64,000 nt of DNA, from the NCBI RefSeq assembly GCF_039555335.1, contig NC_092628.1:82858315-82922314 (forward strand), in the 5' to 3' direction. The notes below the pieces were generated by a model that saw only the letters and a list, made by a program, of their open reading frames with translations, did not search any database and was not told the DNA's origin. Shown in pieces: positions 1 through 11,545 of this stretch. The DNA comes from Amphiura filiformis (taxonomy: Eukaryota > Echinodermata > Ophiuroidea > Amphilepidida > Amphiuridae). Position numbers and translations under genes: made by a program. Positions within the stretch are counted from its first letter, which is position 1. Each line of letters begins with the position of its first letter.

Positions 1-1104
1 GGATCGGCGTGCTTGAGGATTGAGATCCCTACATTGTAAGTCAATCCCCGAGTGCGTGTCCACACAACTCCGTCGTGGCCTGTAATCCTCGAGTTTCGCA
101 ATGCCTGATGACGTCAGTTCGAGAATTGCAACCGAAAGCTGAATGTGACCTCTGCAGTATCGCGCGAAATTGAACTCGGCAGAACGTAAACAGACCATAC
201 CACCAAATCAAAAGGCACCAATTACCGCGATTGCGATGTCACGATCTGCGAAGAGCATTTTGCTCTTGTTTGTACTTAAATTCATGATGGAATGTAGTGA
301 TGATGTTCTAGATTTGCCAATCGATACCGCTGATATTTGACATATGATTGGGAGAAGAGAGTTGTTGAGAAAGAAGAGGCAGAATGAGCGACAATTGCAA
401 TATTAACTGTACGGTACCATAGAGCAATGAAACTCCACCACCATGCACAGGTCAAGCTCAGTGCTCGAGAGTCGCAAAATGTAGCGTTCACATGGCAGTA
501 GAGCTCGAGCACCACTCGGGGAACTTTTGAAATCCCCTAAATTTCTAGGGGATAAATTTGGGGAAAAACTCGAGGACTGGAATCCTCGAAAGCGTTCAGA
601 CGGCAGATATCCCAGAGTCTGTGCTCGAGCAAATAGCCCTCCGTGTAGACAGGACTACTAAAAGGTTTTCCAAGTTCTAACTCATTCCATGCAAGGTTTT
701 ATCAAACATCAACCAAACGAACAATTCTAATTCATTTGTTGAGAAAGTGAGAAAAACTGCCACAAATTTTGCGGGCCATTTGGGCCCGCCGGATGTATCT
801 TTTGCGGGCCCTCACTGATTTTCGGGGGCCGAGGGCCCTTCTTATTTCGAGCCCTGTTGGCAACACATTTTATCTGGTACATGTAAATGCTGGGTTATGT
901 GTTCTATTTCCCAGGAGGATCGGGTTATAATTCCCAATTTTCAAATAGGCATATTGCAAACATATAGCGACCAGGAAAATTTGCAAAGCATTCCAGAATG
1001 TTTTCCTTCAACTTATCGAAGATGTCCCATGTGTGCCAAAACTTGCTTCCACTCCCCCATTCAAATTGGCAAAACTTGCTTGACCTCCCTAGTCTGTAGT
1101 TTTG
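1..1104. other. Non-coding flank, no gene seen
   Basis: No exon with homology-like content was recognised on either strand. The stretch carries several CTCGAG-centred words (around 91, 508, 570 and 625) and a short hairpin around 531-552 built on ATCCCCTAAATTT / CTAGGGGA. From 770 to 855 it is G/C-rich with GGGCCC words. It looks like eroded repeat DNA. I see no open frame of convincing length. Confidence 0.5.
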
Positions 1105-1111
1105 GTTTAAT

Positions 1112-1130
1112 CTGAGACGAATCGTCTCAG
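1112..1130. mobile_element. 19-bp palindromic micro-insertion with flanking duplication
   Basis: The perfect palindrome CTGAGACGAATCGTCTCAG is flanked by direct repeats GTTTAAT (1105-1111 and 1131-1137). Read as an 18-bp insert, the duplication is the 8-bp GGTTTAAT. The ends match two other micro-insertions at 10797-10843 and 11081-11112. Terminal inverted repeats plus an approximately 8-bp duplication are the hallmark of a cut-and-paste element of hAT-like type. Here almost nothing but the two ends is left. Confidence 0.7.
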
Positions 1131-1683
1131 GTTTAATATGCCAACAAATGAGATTATAGTATAGGCCTACTACTTGTACATCACTTAGCGATAGCAATTG
1201 GTTTTTTATAGCTAATGAGATAGGGTATTTTTTTATTGCATCAAGCGCGCTACCTTTATTATTGGTCAAATACTGAATCAATCACTCGTTGCTCAGCGAT
1301 GGAGTATAATTTGAGTCGTAATTTACTTGAGACCTATAGCTTCGAATTTGTACGATTTCGCATAAATGATGCTAGAGTACATCAGTTGCCATCATTTTTC
1401 TGTCGGACAGCATTGACATTCTTTGCAACGGATGTTATTTATTCTGTTGTACTATATGTTGAAATTTGGATGAAAGTTATTTTGATGAGTCAACTGTATC
1501 TTTTGAGTAAAGTACGGTACAATTCTTATTTTAGCAACATTTTGGATACAATTGCCTGTCGTGATCAGCAGTCCCTTGCTCAGATTGACGCGAGCACACT
1601 GTTAATGAGCGACCATGTACGTAGAGCTTTGTGTTCACTTCAAGGGCGCCGATCTGCGCCAACCAACGTCGATTTGACGCACA

Positions 1684-1747
1684 ATCGGCCAATCAGATTA
1701 TCGGTCTGTTGCTATGATTGTCTGACAATTGATTCAGCCAATCAGAA
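1684..1747. promoter_or_regulatory. Paired CCAAT boxes (possible promoter fragment)
   Basis: Two GCCAATCAG-type boxes lie about 50 bp apart (near 1688 and 1738), followed by GC-richer sequence with CGCTCTGC words. Paired CCAAT boxes are common in animal promoters, but no TATA element or downstream exon is recognisable. This is a weak call; the boxes could equally belong to a repeat. Confidence 0.2.
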
Positions 1748-1990
1748 CCCCACTTCCGTGTTTACGCTCTGCCCCGCGCTCTGCACGCTCTCACAATAAA
1801 AACAATTTAGTGCCGTTAAATAGACAAAAACTGTATTTGCAGTAAACCTTTGACGAGTGCGACTACTGTCACTGTGATGTTGCAAATTCGGAGCTAACAA
1901 CACGTACGGCGCACAGTTCATTCATAAATATCCACAGCAACAGCAGATACGTGATATGCTTTAAAATAAAATATGTGCTCGTCAGTAGAT

Positions 1991-2457
1991 ACTATAGACC
2001 TTTTTCTGATGACGTCACCTAATCGATATTGGGGTCTGAGATGTAAACAAACAACACGTGCGTTTCTCACGTGTCCACGGTGTAAAAACACCAAATACTG
2101 CATATTTTCTCCTCTGTTTTTGTCATATTTCACTTTAGCTTCCATAAAATAACTGCACTAAATAACCTATACTAGTTACCTTTGTTCCAGTTTGTTTTGA
2201 TGCCATAAAATACAAAAGATACGTAAAAACCGCGATGTATTTAAAATTCAATCTTTGTTTTGTTTCACAATTTTGTTTACTTTTTACACCGTGGCGAACT
2301 AAACGCGTACTGCGAGCTGGCAATTCCGCGCAGGATGCCTAAGTGGCGCAAAGTTGATCGCGCGCGCCGGCGCGGTATTTGCGTTTGGGTGCTGATGACT
2401 CGAATGCTGGACCCCAATATCGATTGATTGGTGACGTCTGAGAAAAAGGTCTATAGT
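1991..2457. mobile_element. 467-bp inverted-repeat MITE (ACTATAGACC ends)
   Basis: The left end ACTATAGACCTTTTTCTGAT followed by GACGTCACC and ATCGATATTGGGGTC is mirrored at the right end, giving imperfect terminal inverted repeats of about 45 bp. An inner pair (CCACGGTGTAAAAA near 2074 and its complement near 2280) makes the interior fold too. No coding capacity. The target duplication is not clear because the ends are themselves palindromic. Confidence 0.75.
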
Positions 2458-3066
2458 CATGATAGTGTAGTTTTATGATCTGAGCTGCACTATAAAGTAC
2501 AAGTCTACATGTGGAGAATGCATTTATATTTTATAATGTTTCATTCAAATCAATCGACATACCGTACACATTTTATATAAGCTAATAGTATACAGCTCAC
2601 TCCAGCTTCGTTTACACTCATGCACTCATCATGCTGTTGCACAGGCAAGACAGTCCATGGTCATGGATGCATGCCACTGATCCAAACGGATGCACATGTG
2701 TGCAAAACAGCTGATGTTTATATACGCTATATGATATTTTTACATCTAATGAAAACTCACCTTCAGGCTCTAAAATCCACCATGAAGTGCGAAGAAGAAC
2801 TGGGTGGAAACTTGTTTACTTTCAGATGATGACGCTAAAATCTGAAGATTTTCTGTAACTTGGTATTGAAAAGCAATTATCAGTTTTCGACAGATGCAGA
2901 TGATGGGTCGATGAAGCGAAACGACCACACAAATCTGTCAAATTGAGAGGATGAATGGTGTTCAAGGCTCACTGCACCCATAGGAGCTCGTCTGTATGGT
3001 CGTATTTTAAAAAAGGCCTTTTCCATCAGTTCCAAGCACAGGGAATAACAACAACAAAAAAGGCCT

Positions 3067-3270
<204 letters not shown>

Positions 3271-3616
3271 CACACAAGACATTAATGCTAGTAAGATGAG
3301 AAAAGATGCAATTTCCCGGGTGCAAAAGTTTTCCAATGATTTAGCTTCTTTCCCTTTGACATTTTTTTTTTTTTTTTTTTTGTTTTTTTGTTTAGGGGGT
3401 TTACCCGTGATTCGAATCAGTAATGACAGAAAAAGCCCTTTTTATTTCTTGTTTGAATGATTTATACTGTTTCATGTGTGATGGCTATCAGAGGGTTTTA
3501 TAAGAAGTTAATACATGTAGGCCTACCGTATTCATTCAAAGAGCCCAGTCATTTTGGGTGGGCGCTTATTTTTTACCTGCATGGTTTACCTAATATTTTC
3601 GTAAGGGGCGTTTATT

Positions 3617-4002
3617 AGGCCAAATAAAAAATAAAACATGTTTCACGTCCCCTCCCGCTTCCTTTTTTGAGGTTTCTTCATTTTTATTTTTATTTTTTGA
3701 AATTCAGTTATAACTTTTCAAAAAATATGTCTAGGAAGTAGAGATGCTTTCTATAGCCTTGCTAATATACAAGAAACACTTTTATAAGATTTTGTGATAG
3801 TTAGAGGGGCCTATCTCTCAGAACAACAAATAAAAAGAGGCCTCCTCCTTTTTCCAGGCATTATTGTATATGCTAAAACAGCTCTAATTATGGGTACTAG
3901 TATTTACACCGATTTTGCGATAAAAATAAAAAATAAAAGCCCCTCTTCCTCCTTTTTTTCAAAAACCCGGACGTGAAACATGTTTTTTATTTTACTTGGC
4001 CT
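3617..4002. mobile_element. MITE family A, uninterrupted copy
   Basis: The terminal inverted repeats read AGGCCAARTAAAA..., then AACATGTTTCACGTCC, at both ends of a 386-bp element. The interior has no coding potential. The same sequence occurs in reverse orientation at 43460-45865, split there by a younger element. This copy therefore gives the uninterrupted form and proves the nesting. Confidence 0.85.
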
Positions 4003-4065
4003 TAGAGAAGTTAGAGACGAATTTACGTACGTTATATACTTATAATTAAAAGGGGTCCTGAGACG

Positions 4066-4103
4066 TTCTAGTAGGCCTAGTAGGCCTATAGGCCTACAGG
4101 ACG
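4066..4103. repeat. Cluster of TAGGCCTA palindromes
   Basis: Three overlapping TAGGCCTA-type palindromes occur in about 35 bp. The word recurs dozens of times across the window, far more than expected for this AT-rich composition. It is a feature I associate with echinoderm genomes. Confidence 0.6.
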
Positions 4104-4172
4104 GTCCTCCAGCTTTCACTGTAGGCCCCCCTATCGACGTCTATATCTGTCACTTCAACATTAATGGTATCC

Positions 4173-4754
4173 CAGTGGCGTAACTAGGGTTGGTAGCGCC
4201 CGGCGCAAAACAAAATTGGCGCCCCTACTCCCCCCATTCTTGAAACAATTGCGCATGGAGCGTGCAAAATTTTGGACAAATAAGGCCTACCAGTTTGGTT
4301 ACTAGGCTATAGGGCTAAATTGAATATTGGTCTCAAAATGTTCTTTCAATTGATTTTGTACTGAAATGTCCCGTGAAATGTGCGCGAAGAGGCGCAAATT
4401 TTTTGACTTTCATCGCTGGGGGGGGGGCGCAGAATCGAAGCTGAATTGGTCAATTTGGTGCCCCGGCGTGGGAATTTTTCCAGGGGTGGGGCAAGCCTGT
4501 ATGGGGTGGGGGCCCAAATCCACCAAATTTCCCTGCACTTGGGGGGGGCGTATGGTATTGCATATCGTATGGATTCCCCACCTCTCTGCCCCTCCTCTCC
4601 CTCTCTCTCCCCTTTTTTTCCTCTTTCTCCCTCCCTTTTCCTCTTTTTTCCTTGCAATAGGCAATTTTTGCCATAATTGCCCCCCCCCCGCCCCCGGCAG
4701 CTACGCCACTGGCATGATGTCCCCCCCACCCCACCCCCCCTAGTTACGCCACTG
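4173..4754. mobile_element. hAT-like non-autonomous element, 582 bp
   Basis: The ends are CAGTGGCGTAACTAGGG and CCCTAGTTACGCCACTG, exact inverted repeats. They are flanked by the perfect 8-bp duplication TGGTATCC (4165-4172 and 4755-4762). An 8-bp duplication with CAGTGGCG ends is typical of hAT transposons. The interior is G/C-run rich. It also contains a second CTACGCCACTGG end near 4700, suggesting an internal or older copy. It contains no transposase. Confidence 0.92.
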
Positions 4755-5049
4755 TGGTATCCTTTAGCAAATTGAAAATACCCTGGGTGGGCGCTTAGGG
4801 GTGGTGCAATAATTATGTGTAGGCCCTAGGCCTACACCCGGGGTGGTGAACACGCTACGCGCGCCACTGTTAAAGTGTAGTGAGAGGAACTAAAGTCCCG
4901 GGAAAAGCCCCAAAGCCGACCATCATTTGAACATTTGAGTCGTGTTCACTCGGGCGTGTTTAAGATAGGCCTATAGGCCTACATGAAGTTTTCTAAAAGA
5001 CATTATGGGCCGGTTTCTCGAAGCATGGCTACTAAGTGGGCCTAAACTG

Positions 5050-5169
5050 CAAAAATATCGCGAATTTGATATCAAAAAGAAAATTCTTCATATTCAGAAT
5101 GCAATGTGTCCGATGTGGTCTCAAGTCCCACAAAAAAAATAGTGCAAAGGTGGGTGACCGACCCCTTAA
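5050..5169. mobile_element. Fragment of TTAA-flanked palindromic MITE
   Basis: This is one end of the family seen complete at 12565-13232. It shares CTTCATATTCAGAATGCAAT, then GATGTGGTCTCA and GTCCCACAAAAAA, and finishes at CCCTTAA like the complete copy. The other half is missing. Confidence 0.7.
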
Positions 5170-5767
5170 AGCTCCAAATTTAACATTCTGCCAGGCATTC
5201 TGCATAAAATTTCACTGGCAGCTTTTTTATACTAAGATGGTATGCAGTGAGCCCTGAAGGTGATGAGGCACACACATGAATACGAACGCAAGACCGATAG
5301 AGGTCTCAAGCCCTGCTCAATCCATGGAGCAGGCCTGCCATGGAGCAGGCCATGGAGCATAAAAAAGGCTCCATAGCTCAATCCTGGAAGCTCCTGGAGC
5401 CAGGTCGCGAGCTCAATAGTAGGGCCTAAACAGGAGCCGGGGGGGGGGTCTGTACGCATGCATGCGTGACCAAAAAAAACAAAAGAAAATTGAAAAGGGA
5501 GTGTTTTTTAGGTAAGGCAAGTTACGCAAGTGACGCATTTAGGGTCTAAAAAACAGTGATTTTCAAGAATAACTGAACAACTTGTTTAGGGTATAGGCGG
5601 GGGTATAGGCCTATAGGCTACCGGTACCTTTTCAAATTTTTAGTAAATTACATGTCCAAAAAGGGTACATTTTTTCATTTTTACTAGCCAAAAAACTCAT
5701 TAGGGGGTAAATTTTATATTAAATTACCTTATTCGTGATCCTAGCATCCTCTTTTTATGACATTTTT

Positions 5768-6094
5768 CAGATTTATCCCCCCCCCCCCTCCCAATATTTT
5801 ACCAGGGGATGCTCCATACAATCATCCCCCAATGTTGACGCCTGAATATGGGTTTCTGATCAAATTAACCTCATTATTTGCCCATTTTAGCCCCAAAAGT
5901 GCAAATTTTCACCCGCTTCGCGAGCATTTATTCCGCTTTTGCACCATATTTCATCAGTTTAGCTTCAAAATAGCAAATTTTTTCGCATTTGCACCATGAA
6001 CTTATTCTGTCGCCAAAAAGTACTGCATTCATTATATTTCCAAAAAATTTTCCAACCCCATCCCCCCAATGTCAAAAAGAAATCTACGCCACTG
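5768..6094 (-). mobile_element. Fragment of CAGTGGCGTAGA-ended repeat
   Basis: The minus strand begins CAGTGGCGTAGATTTCTTTT and continues with TTGACATTGGGGG, matching the plus-strand copy at 47832-48303 through long stretches (GGCGACAGAAT, TGGTGCAAA, TTTGCCCATTTTAG). Only one terminus is intact here. Non-coding. Confidence 0.7.
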
Positions 6095-6618
6095 TGATTT
6101 TGTGTATTATTACACTGCTCCATATATGCCACTGTTGTAATTTCGTTCTGGTATACATTTGTCAAATTTGGCGATATTTTCGCTAAACGAATTAATCTGC
6201 AAGAAATATTTGGTACATAAACATGATAAACATTATGTAGCCATAGGTATCCAGTGGTATAAAAATCTCAACTTTTTTTGAGAAAAGTGTGGGGATGAGG
6301 CTGTGGATCACGAAATGCCCTTTTAAGGGCCTAAATTTGCTGGTAGGGTAAAACTCATTTTATAGGGGGTGTTTAAAGAAAATTGGTCACGCCGCATGCG
6401 TACACTATCATACTTGTGTGGCCCAGGGGCGTCACCAGACCTTTTTCATTAGGGGGGTGTAAGAGTCAATGATTGCCGACGAGCCGCCGCGTCTGTGTGC
6501 CGATATACCAAATACTAGAGCGGTTATCGCACCATAGCTGAACCATGTTGCATCATGCATCAGGGACTTTGTTAATGTTATATTTCATTTGACACCTTGG
6601 GGATCATAGGCATACCTT

Positions 6619-7537
6619 CACAGCAAAAACACTGTTTAAAATGTCGCTGTTTAAAACGACGTTGTTCAAACTTTGAACAACATTGTTTAAAAGACAGTCC
6701 TTGAATTTTAAACAGTGTGTGTTTAATTCATGAATAATACCAAAAAAGGAACTTTTAAACAACGTTGTTTAAAAAGATCGAATTTTGCAAAAGAGGAGTT
6801 TCCTTCCTTGAAATCAGGGTCAGATTCATCATGGCGGATGACTATGTGACTGATATTTCTTGCTCCAAAAGTGGGAAATGCCAGACCTAATTGATACATT
6901 CAGGGGTAAGTGTTTGGTTTAAATATTGTTTGATGTGAGAGAGTATTATATGAACACACAGAACTTTGTGTGTTGTACATGCTTAATGATGCAAGCTGTG
7001 CAGTAGTAGGCCTATGCAGCCGTGACAAGTATATACAGTGTGAGTGTAAGCTTAATCACATCAAACAACATTTAAACCAAACACTCACCTCTGAATGTAT
7101 CACATTCACACTGCTCATGCACAGATGCAGATGCATGGGGCTCATGTGCATGTTTTACAGTCAGTTCTTCTTGCCCATTCTCCCAAGTAAATTGATTTCA
7201 ACAAACAAAAATGATTAAAACTTTTAAACAACAAGTTTAAACAACTATGTATGTTTTAAACAATTGTTTTAAACAACAGCCATAAACAGCTTTAAACAAC
7301 TGTTTGTTTTAAACATTTGTTGTTTAAAATACTTTAAACAACTGTGTACATTTAAACAACTAAAGTTAAACAACCCAGTTGTTTAAAAACTGTTGTTTAA
7401 AATTTTTTTAATAATTGGATGTTTAAAGTTTAAACAACCCAAGGTTGTTTAAACTTTAAACAGAAGTTGTTAGAGTGACCGGCGTAAACAGTGTTGTTTA
7501 AAAATTTTAAACAGTTGTTTAAAATATTTTTACTGTG
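6619..7537. repeat. GTTTAAA-array element with internal 46-bp hairpin
   Basis: Both flanks of this approximately 0.9 kb block are made of dozens of GTTGTTTAAAC / GTTTAAACAAC words in both orientations. The outermost ends read CACAGCAAAAA and TTTTTACTGTG, an imperfect inverted repeat. In the middle, GATACATTCAGGGGTAAGTG (from about 6893) is the start of a roughly 46-bp arm whose inverted copy ends near 7101. No target duplication was found. It looks like a MITE whose subterminal repeats have multiplied. Confidence 0.75.
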
Positions 7538-7734
7538 TTTAATTCTTGGCATTTCGAAATAGACCAAAATATGAATACTGACCCAGCTTATGAGGAGCCT
7601 GTATCACCCGTATATAGAAAATCATTTTTGATATATTCTTATTATGGGCCATTTAGGCCTATTTACTTTTACAGAGATTTGCAGGCATGATTTATTAGGG
7701 GCGTGATTATTAATTAATAATTAATTAGTTAACA

Positions 7735-8222
7735 GAAGCGAAAATGGCCATTTGTTTGACCAGAACACGGGGGGGGGTCTAAGGAGATGTTCCCCATCAG
7801 AAGTAAGAAACCTTTGCAAAATGAAGACCTAATAGAAGCGATTTGGTGGACCATTTTGACACTATTAATATTAGAGTGTAAAATTTTAGTTGAAAAAGCC
7901 GAAAATTTATGAAATGAGCGGCCCATGAAGCCTTTCGCACGAATTTCGTGGACAAATTTTCCTTATTATTGTAGGCCTATAAATTGTGTTTGACATCAAT
8001 TGGGAAATGTCGAATGCAGAAGTGAAAATGGCCACTCGTTTGTGCACTACGCCAGGGGTGTCTGAGGGGGGATGTGCCCCCCCAAGTAAGAAACTTTTGC
8101 AAAATGAAGACCTAAATTGAAGTGATTTGGTGGACCATTTTGGCACTATTAGTGTGTAAAATTTTAGTTTGAAGCCTTTCGTGGACAAGTTTTCCCTATT
8201 ATTGTAAGTGTATAAATTCTGT
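7735..8222. repeat. Tandem duplicate of a diverged repeat (about 280 and 205 bp)
   Basis: Two head-to-tail copies begin AGAAGYGAAAATGGCCAYT (about 7735 and 8017). They share AAGTAAGAAACYTTTGCAAA, GATTTGGTGGACCATTTT, and the ending TTATTATTGTA. A third partial copy lies at 10767-10935. Together they give an empty-site comparison for the 47-bp insertion in the third copy. Confidence 0.85.
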
Positions 8223-8451
8223 TAAGGGGTGTAATACCTGATTTTCATCAATACCCTCTTCTTCTTTTTTTTTTTCTTGCAATTTTATGAAGTACATAAA
8301 TATGTTCATCACCACATGTCCTGAACTTATAAAACATCTCTAAGTGCTTTTAAACCATTTTAGTATATAATTTTTGCCCTATATACTTTTTTGTTTACCT
8401 GTTACTATGGGGTTATACTAGTAACTCAGCATGTGTGCCTCATAACAAAAC

Positions 8452-8494
8452 ATAATTTATTCTATTCAAGTAGTACTTGAATAGAATAAATTAT
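8452..8494. repeat. Perfect 43-bp palindrome
   Basis: Two perfectly complementary 21-bp arms (ATAATTTATTCTATTCAAGT plus A, and its reverse complement) are separated by a single G at 8473. The sequence would form a near-loopless hairpin. No flanking duplication is evident. Non-coding. Confidence 0.9.
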
Positions 8495-8711
8495 ATCTTT
8501 TGTTGTACCATCTTCAGACTGTGCTAAATCAGGCCTGCTAAAATATCTCTTCCACAATGAATGGTATAGCAAATTGAATACTATATATAGTCTCCATCAT
8601 GTTTGGAAAAGAGATTTCTATAAAGTTATAGGACATCATAGGTCAGGTTATAGGTCACCTGGTTGAGGTCAAATTTAGGCATCCATTTTGAACAACATGT
8701 GATATATCAAC

Positions 8712-9075
8712 CCCAGGGGGAGGTCACTCCCATTGTGGCCTGTACACCATCCGCGATAATCAACTTTTGAAAAGCACCCTTACAAGGATTTAACCCTCCA
8801 TTTGGCTAAAACGATTACCTAAACAGGTAACACGCGCCTGTTTTCACACCCTAAACAGGGATTTTATTCCTTGCATCAAATTTCATACCCTAAATTTCAT
8901 TTCCGCGTATTAGCAATAATATTGCAATTTTGCTATACCTATTTTCCAATTTTTCATGTTTTTGACACCCTAAACACGATACGCGCGTATCGTGCCTACC
9001 CACAACAACTACCCTTTTTACGCGTTTTTATTATCGCGGATGGTGTACAGGCCACAATGGGAGTGACCCCCCCGG
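8712..9075. mobile_element. hAT-like MITE, 364 bp
   Basis: Inverted repeats of about 45 bp (GGTCACTCCCATTGTGGCCT, then GTACACCATCCGCGATAAT) close both ends. The perfect 8-bp duplication ATATCAAC flanks the element (8704-8711 and 9076-9083). The interior is non-coding and contains the small palindrome GATACGCGCGTATC near 8978. Confidence 0.9.
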
Positions 9076-9083
9076 ATATCAAC

Positions 9084-10766
9084 ATAGCTATAATGAGGCA
9101 TCAATTTTGATATTTGGTCTAGTTTGTCTTTTACTGGATATAAAAATAATGCTATGATGGACAAAATAACATTTTGAGTACAATTTAAATTGTCTATAGT
9201 TGAAATGGATTGGACAAATTTATAGGTAAAATTGGTACCAAAATCACAAGCTTATGAAAACTACCTAATCTGATGGTATAGGTGAAGAGAAATGCATTTT
9301 TTCAACATAACTGTAGTTTGGTTGTGGAAACTTTTTACCAATGGCTTAATTAGGTTTCAGTGAAATAATGTCGCTAGTTAAAAATACAAAATATAGGCCT
9401 AGCTCAACATTGAAAATACAAGCAATTTAACCAGTTCGTTTGTTGATAGGTGTGGAGCACTGAAAATCACCAAGTTCATGAAGTCATCAAGAACCACTTA
9501 TTCCCATTTTACATATCAATATTATTTCTCTAATGTGTTAGCAACATGTATCCAAAATTTTAACGAAATCCGTTGATAGTAAGCTTTCCAAAATGAAGTG
9601 AATTTAAAACATCGGTTGGCTTCTACCTGTAAAAGCATGTAAGCTACATGCACCGATGTCACCAATAGAACGAGAAGATTTGCCCCTTCATTGTGCATAC
9701 TACTATGTCCAATTTTTTTCCTCATTTCTTCACAAAATGCAAAAAAATGTTTAAACAAGAATTTGTCTTTAAAAAAGACAAGTTCACGGATCAGGTGTAT
9801 AGTACATGTACTTTGAGCTACTTTGGTCTAACATTTAATATTCATATCTAACCTACTCTGCACTTATTCGACAATAAATATAAGTGATATGAGGCATAAT
9901 AATGATACCTGCGTCTTGACTCTGGAAAATAATATTTTTTAAAACCTCATTTTGCATTTAGTTTTTTAAGCCCCCTCGGGAGCAACCTAGAGGATCTCAT
10001 TTTGCATTTAGGTTTTTATTGCGTTGCAAAGTAGCAAAACTTTCTTTATATATGGCCCAATTTGTGCCTGGAAAAGGCTATCCCTCTTACAACCTATCGA
10101 CATGTCTGATTTCTATAATCATGAGGTGTCACCGGGTTTGCAAGAGATAAGAATACCAAATCTAAACACCATGAAATTCACCACATCACGACCAAGCTCA
10201 CATTGGGCGCCCCATTCCTTTTTTAAAGGAATTTTTATGTCAGGGTCATGGTCCTGCTATTATGAACACCAATATTATACATGTTTTACACATGGGTTAT
10301 TACAAGAGTCAATAAACATTCAATTAACTATAGATAATCATGTAATGGACTTAGTTTTGTGCAATGTAGTTATATTGAACTTTTTCTGAAGTAAATCGCC
10401 TGCTGCATAGTTTTCTAATTACAGATGATATGTTTACTTTGTGATTAGGCCTGACCATGACCTGGTAGTTTTGATTAACCAATCAGTTATGTGTATTGTC
10501 AGCATGTGATGGCTATAAGCCAATTGCAAACATGTTTATAAAAAAGGCTAAAACATTCCTCCACTTAACAGACTCTTTGTCGGGTCTTAAGGCTGAATAT
10601 AAGTTATCATGTGGGGGAAGATTAGATGAAGACATACAGACTAGGGTATGAGATAATTATTAGGAATTATTTGCCAGGCTCTTAACCACAAGGTTGGTGG
10701 GCTATATATCTATTCAAGACACATGATATGTAAGGGATAAACTATGTAAGGCAAATTATGTTGAAA
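9084..10766. other. Non-coding stretch, no gene recognised
   Basis: AT-rich sequence with no exon-like block. CTCATTTTGCATTTAG is repeated directly (near 9946 and 9996). A 121-codon open frame at 10024-10389 has no recognisable domain and no conserved-looking composition, so it is not called. Confidence 0.5.
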
Positions 10767-10935
10767 GCAGAAGCGAAAATGGCCATTTGTTTATCCCTGA
10801 GACCATAATACCTAATTAGGTATTATCATGATTATGGTCTCAGGTTTATCCACTACGCAGTGGGTGTTTGAGGTTAGGAAATTTTGCAAAATGAAGGTCC
10901 AATTGAAGCCATTTGGTGCACATTTTCACACTATT
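10767..10935. repeat. Third copy of the AGAAGCGAAAATGGCC repeat, interrupted
   Basis: It begins AGAAGCGAAAATGGCCATTT like the copies at 7735 and 8017. It continues after the 47-bp insertion with ACTACGCAGTGGGTGTTTGAG, matching CACTACGCCAGGGGTGTCTGA at about 8045. It ends by losing similarity near 10935. Confidence 0.8.
10797..10843. mobile_element. 47-bp palindromic micro-insertion, 8-bp duplication
   Basis: The ends CTGAGACCATAATACC and ATTATGGTCTCAG are complementary over about 12 bp. The centre is ACCTAATTAGGT. The perfect duplication GTTTATCC flanks it (10789-10796 and 10844-10851). The related repeats at 7735 and 8017 lack it, which directly supports a real insertion event. It is far too short to encode anything. 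Confidence 0.88.
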
Positions 10936-11080
10936 TAAATCATTTCTTTACAAGACGTGAGACTTACAAAGTATGTATCGATGTTGAAGTCAGCATGGAT
11001 TCTAGTCAAACAAGTCATACCTAGAATATTCTCAATTTGAATTTGAACACAGACCCTAGAAATTTCGGGTCTGTGATTTG

Positions 11081-11112
11081 CTGAGACGAAAATTTAGGTA
11101 TTTTCGTCTCAG
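11081..11112. mobile_element. 32-bp palindromic micro-insertion, 8-bp duplication
   Basis: The ends are CTGAGACGAAAATTTA and its near mirror TATTTTCGTCTCAG. The perfect duplication GTGATTTG flanks it (11073-11080 and 11113-11120). It shares the CTGAGACGA end with the 19-bp insertion at 1112 and an AATACCTAA core with the 47-bp insertion at 10797. Confidence 0.88.
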
Positions 11113-11339
11113 GTGATTTGAACCACTCAAAATTTAAAAAAAATCACCGTAGTAGATACTAGCACGGAGTCCGTTTCTCTTTTTATCCTTTCTCTTCTCT
11201 TCTCTCCTTTCCTTTTTCTCCTTCTCCCTTAAGTTCTTTCCTTTTCCTCCTCCCCCTTTCTCTGCGATTTGCCGACGGAACGATTTTCCAGACGGATTTG
11301 AAGATGGGGGGGGGGAGGGTGGGATGTCATATCCCACAT

Positions 11340-11545
11340 ACTGTGGCCCTGAGTGGCCCCCTGGGGAGAGCTGGCTGAACTTGTGACGGAAAACAACATT
11401 TTCACAAGTTGTGGATTTCTAAGCCATTATTAATATAATTCCTATTTTGTTATCATTTTTCATAGATACAGTCAATGGCTCATTTAACTTCTCAATTTAT
11501 AAAGACCAAAACAGGACCACGCCCACTTAAACGGGCTACGCCTTA
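11340..11545. repeat. Host repeat R, uninterrupted copy
   Basis: CTAAGCCATTATTAATATAA continues into TTCCTATTTTGTTATC, TTTTTCATAGATACA, ATGGCTCATTTAACTTCTCA and AAAGACCAAA. The same order of blocks occurs at about 13470-14640, interrupted by two DNA elements. This copy supplies the empty site for both. Confidence 0.8.

Noticed and set aside
1236-1799. 187-codon open frame
   Set aside because: Starts on a non-ATG codon, shows no domain or conserved composition, and overlaps CCAAT-box-like sequence; likely chance.
4346-4743. Overlapping frames on both strands rich in Gly, Pro and Lys-Arg
   Set aside because: They arise from G/C runs inside the hAT-like element at 4173-4754.
10024-10389. 121-codon open frame
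   Set aside because: No recognisable domain, no exon context, and surrounding sequence is repeat-like.
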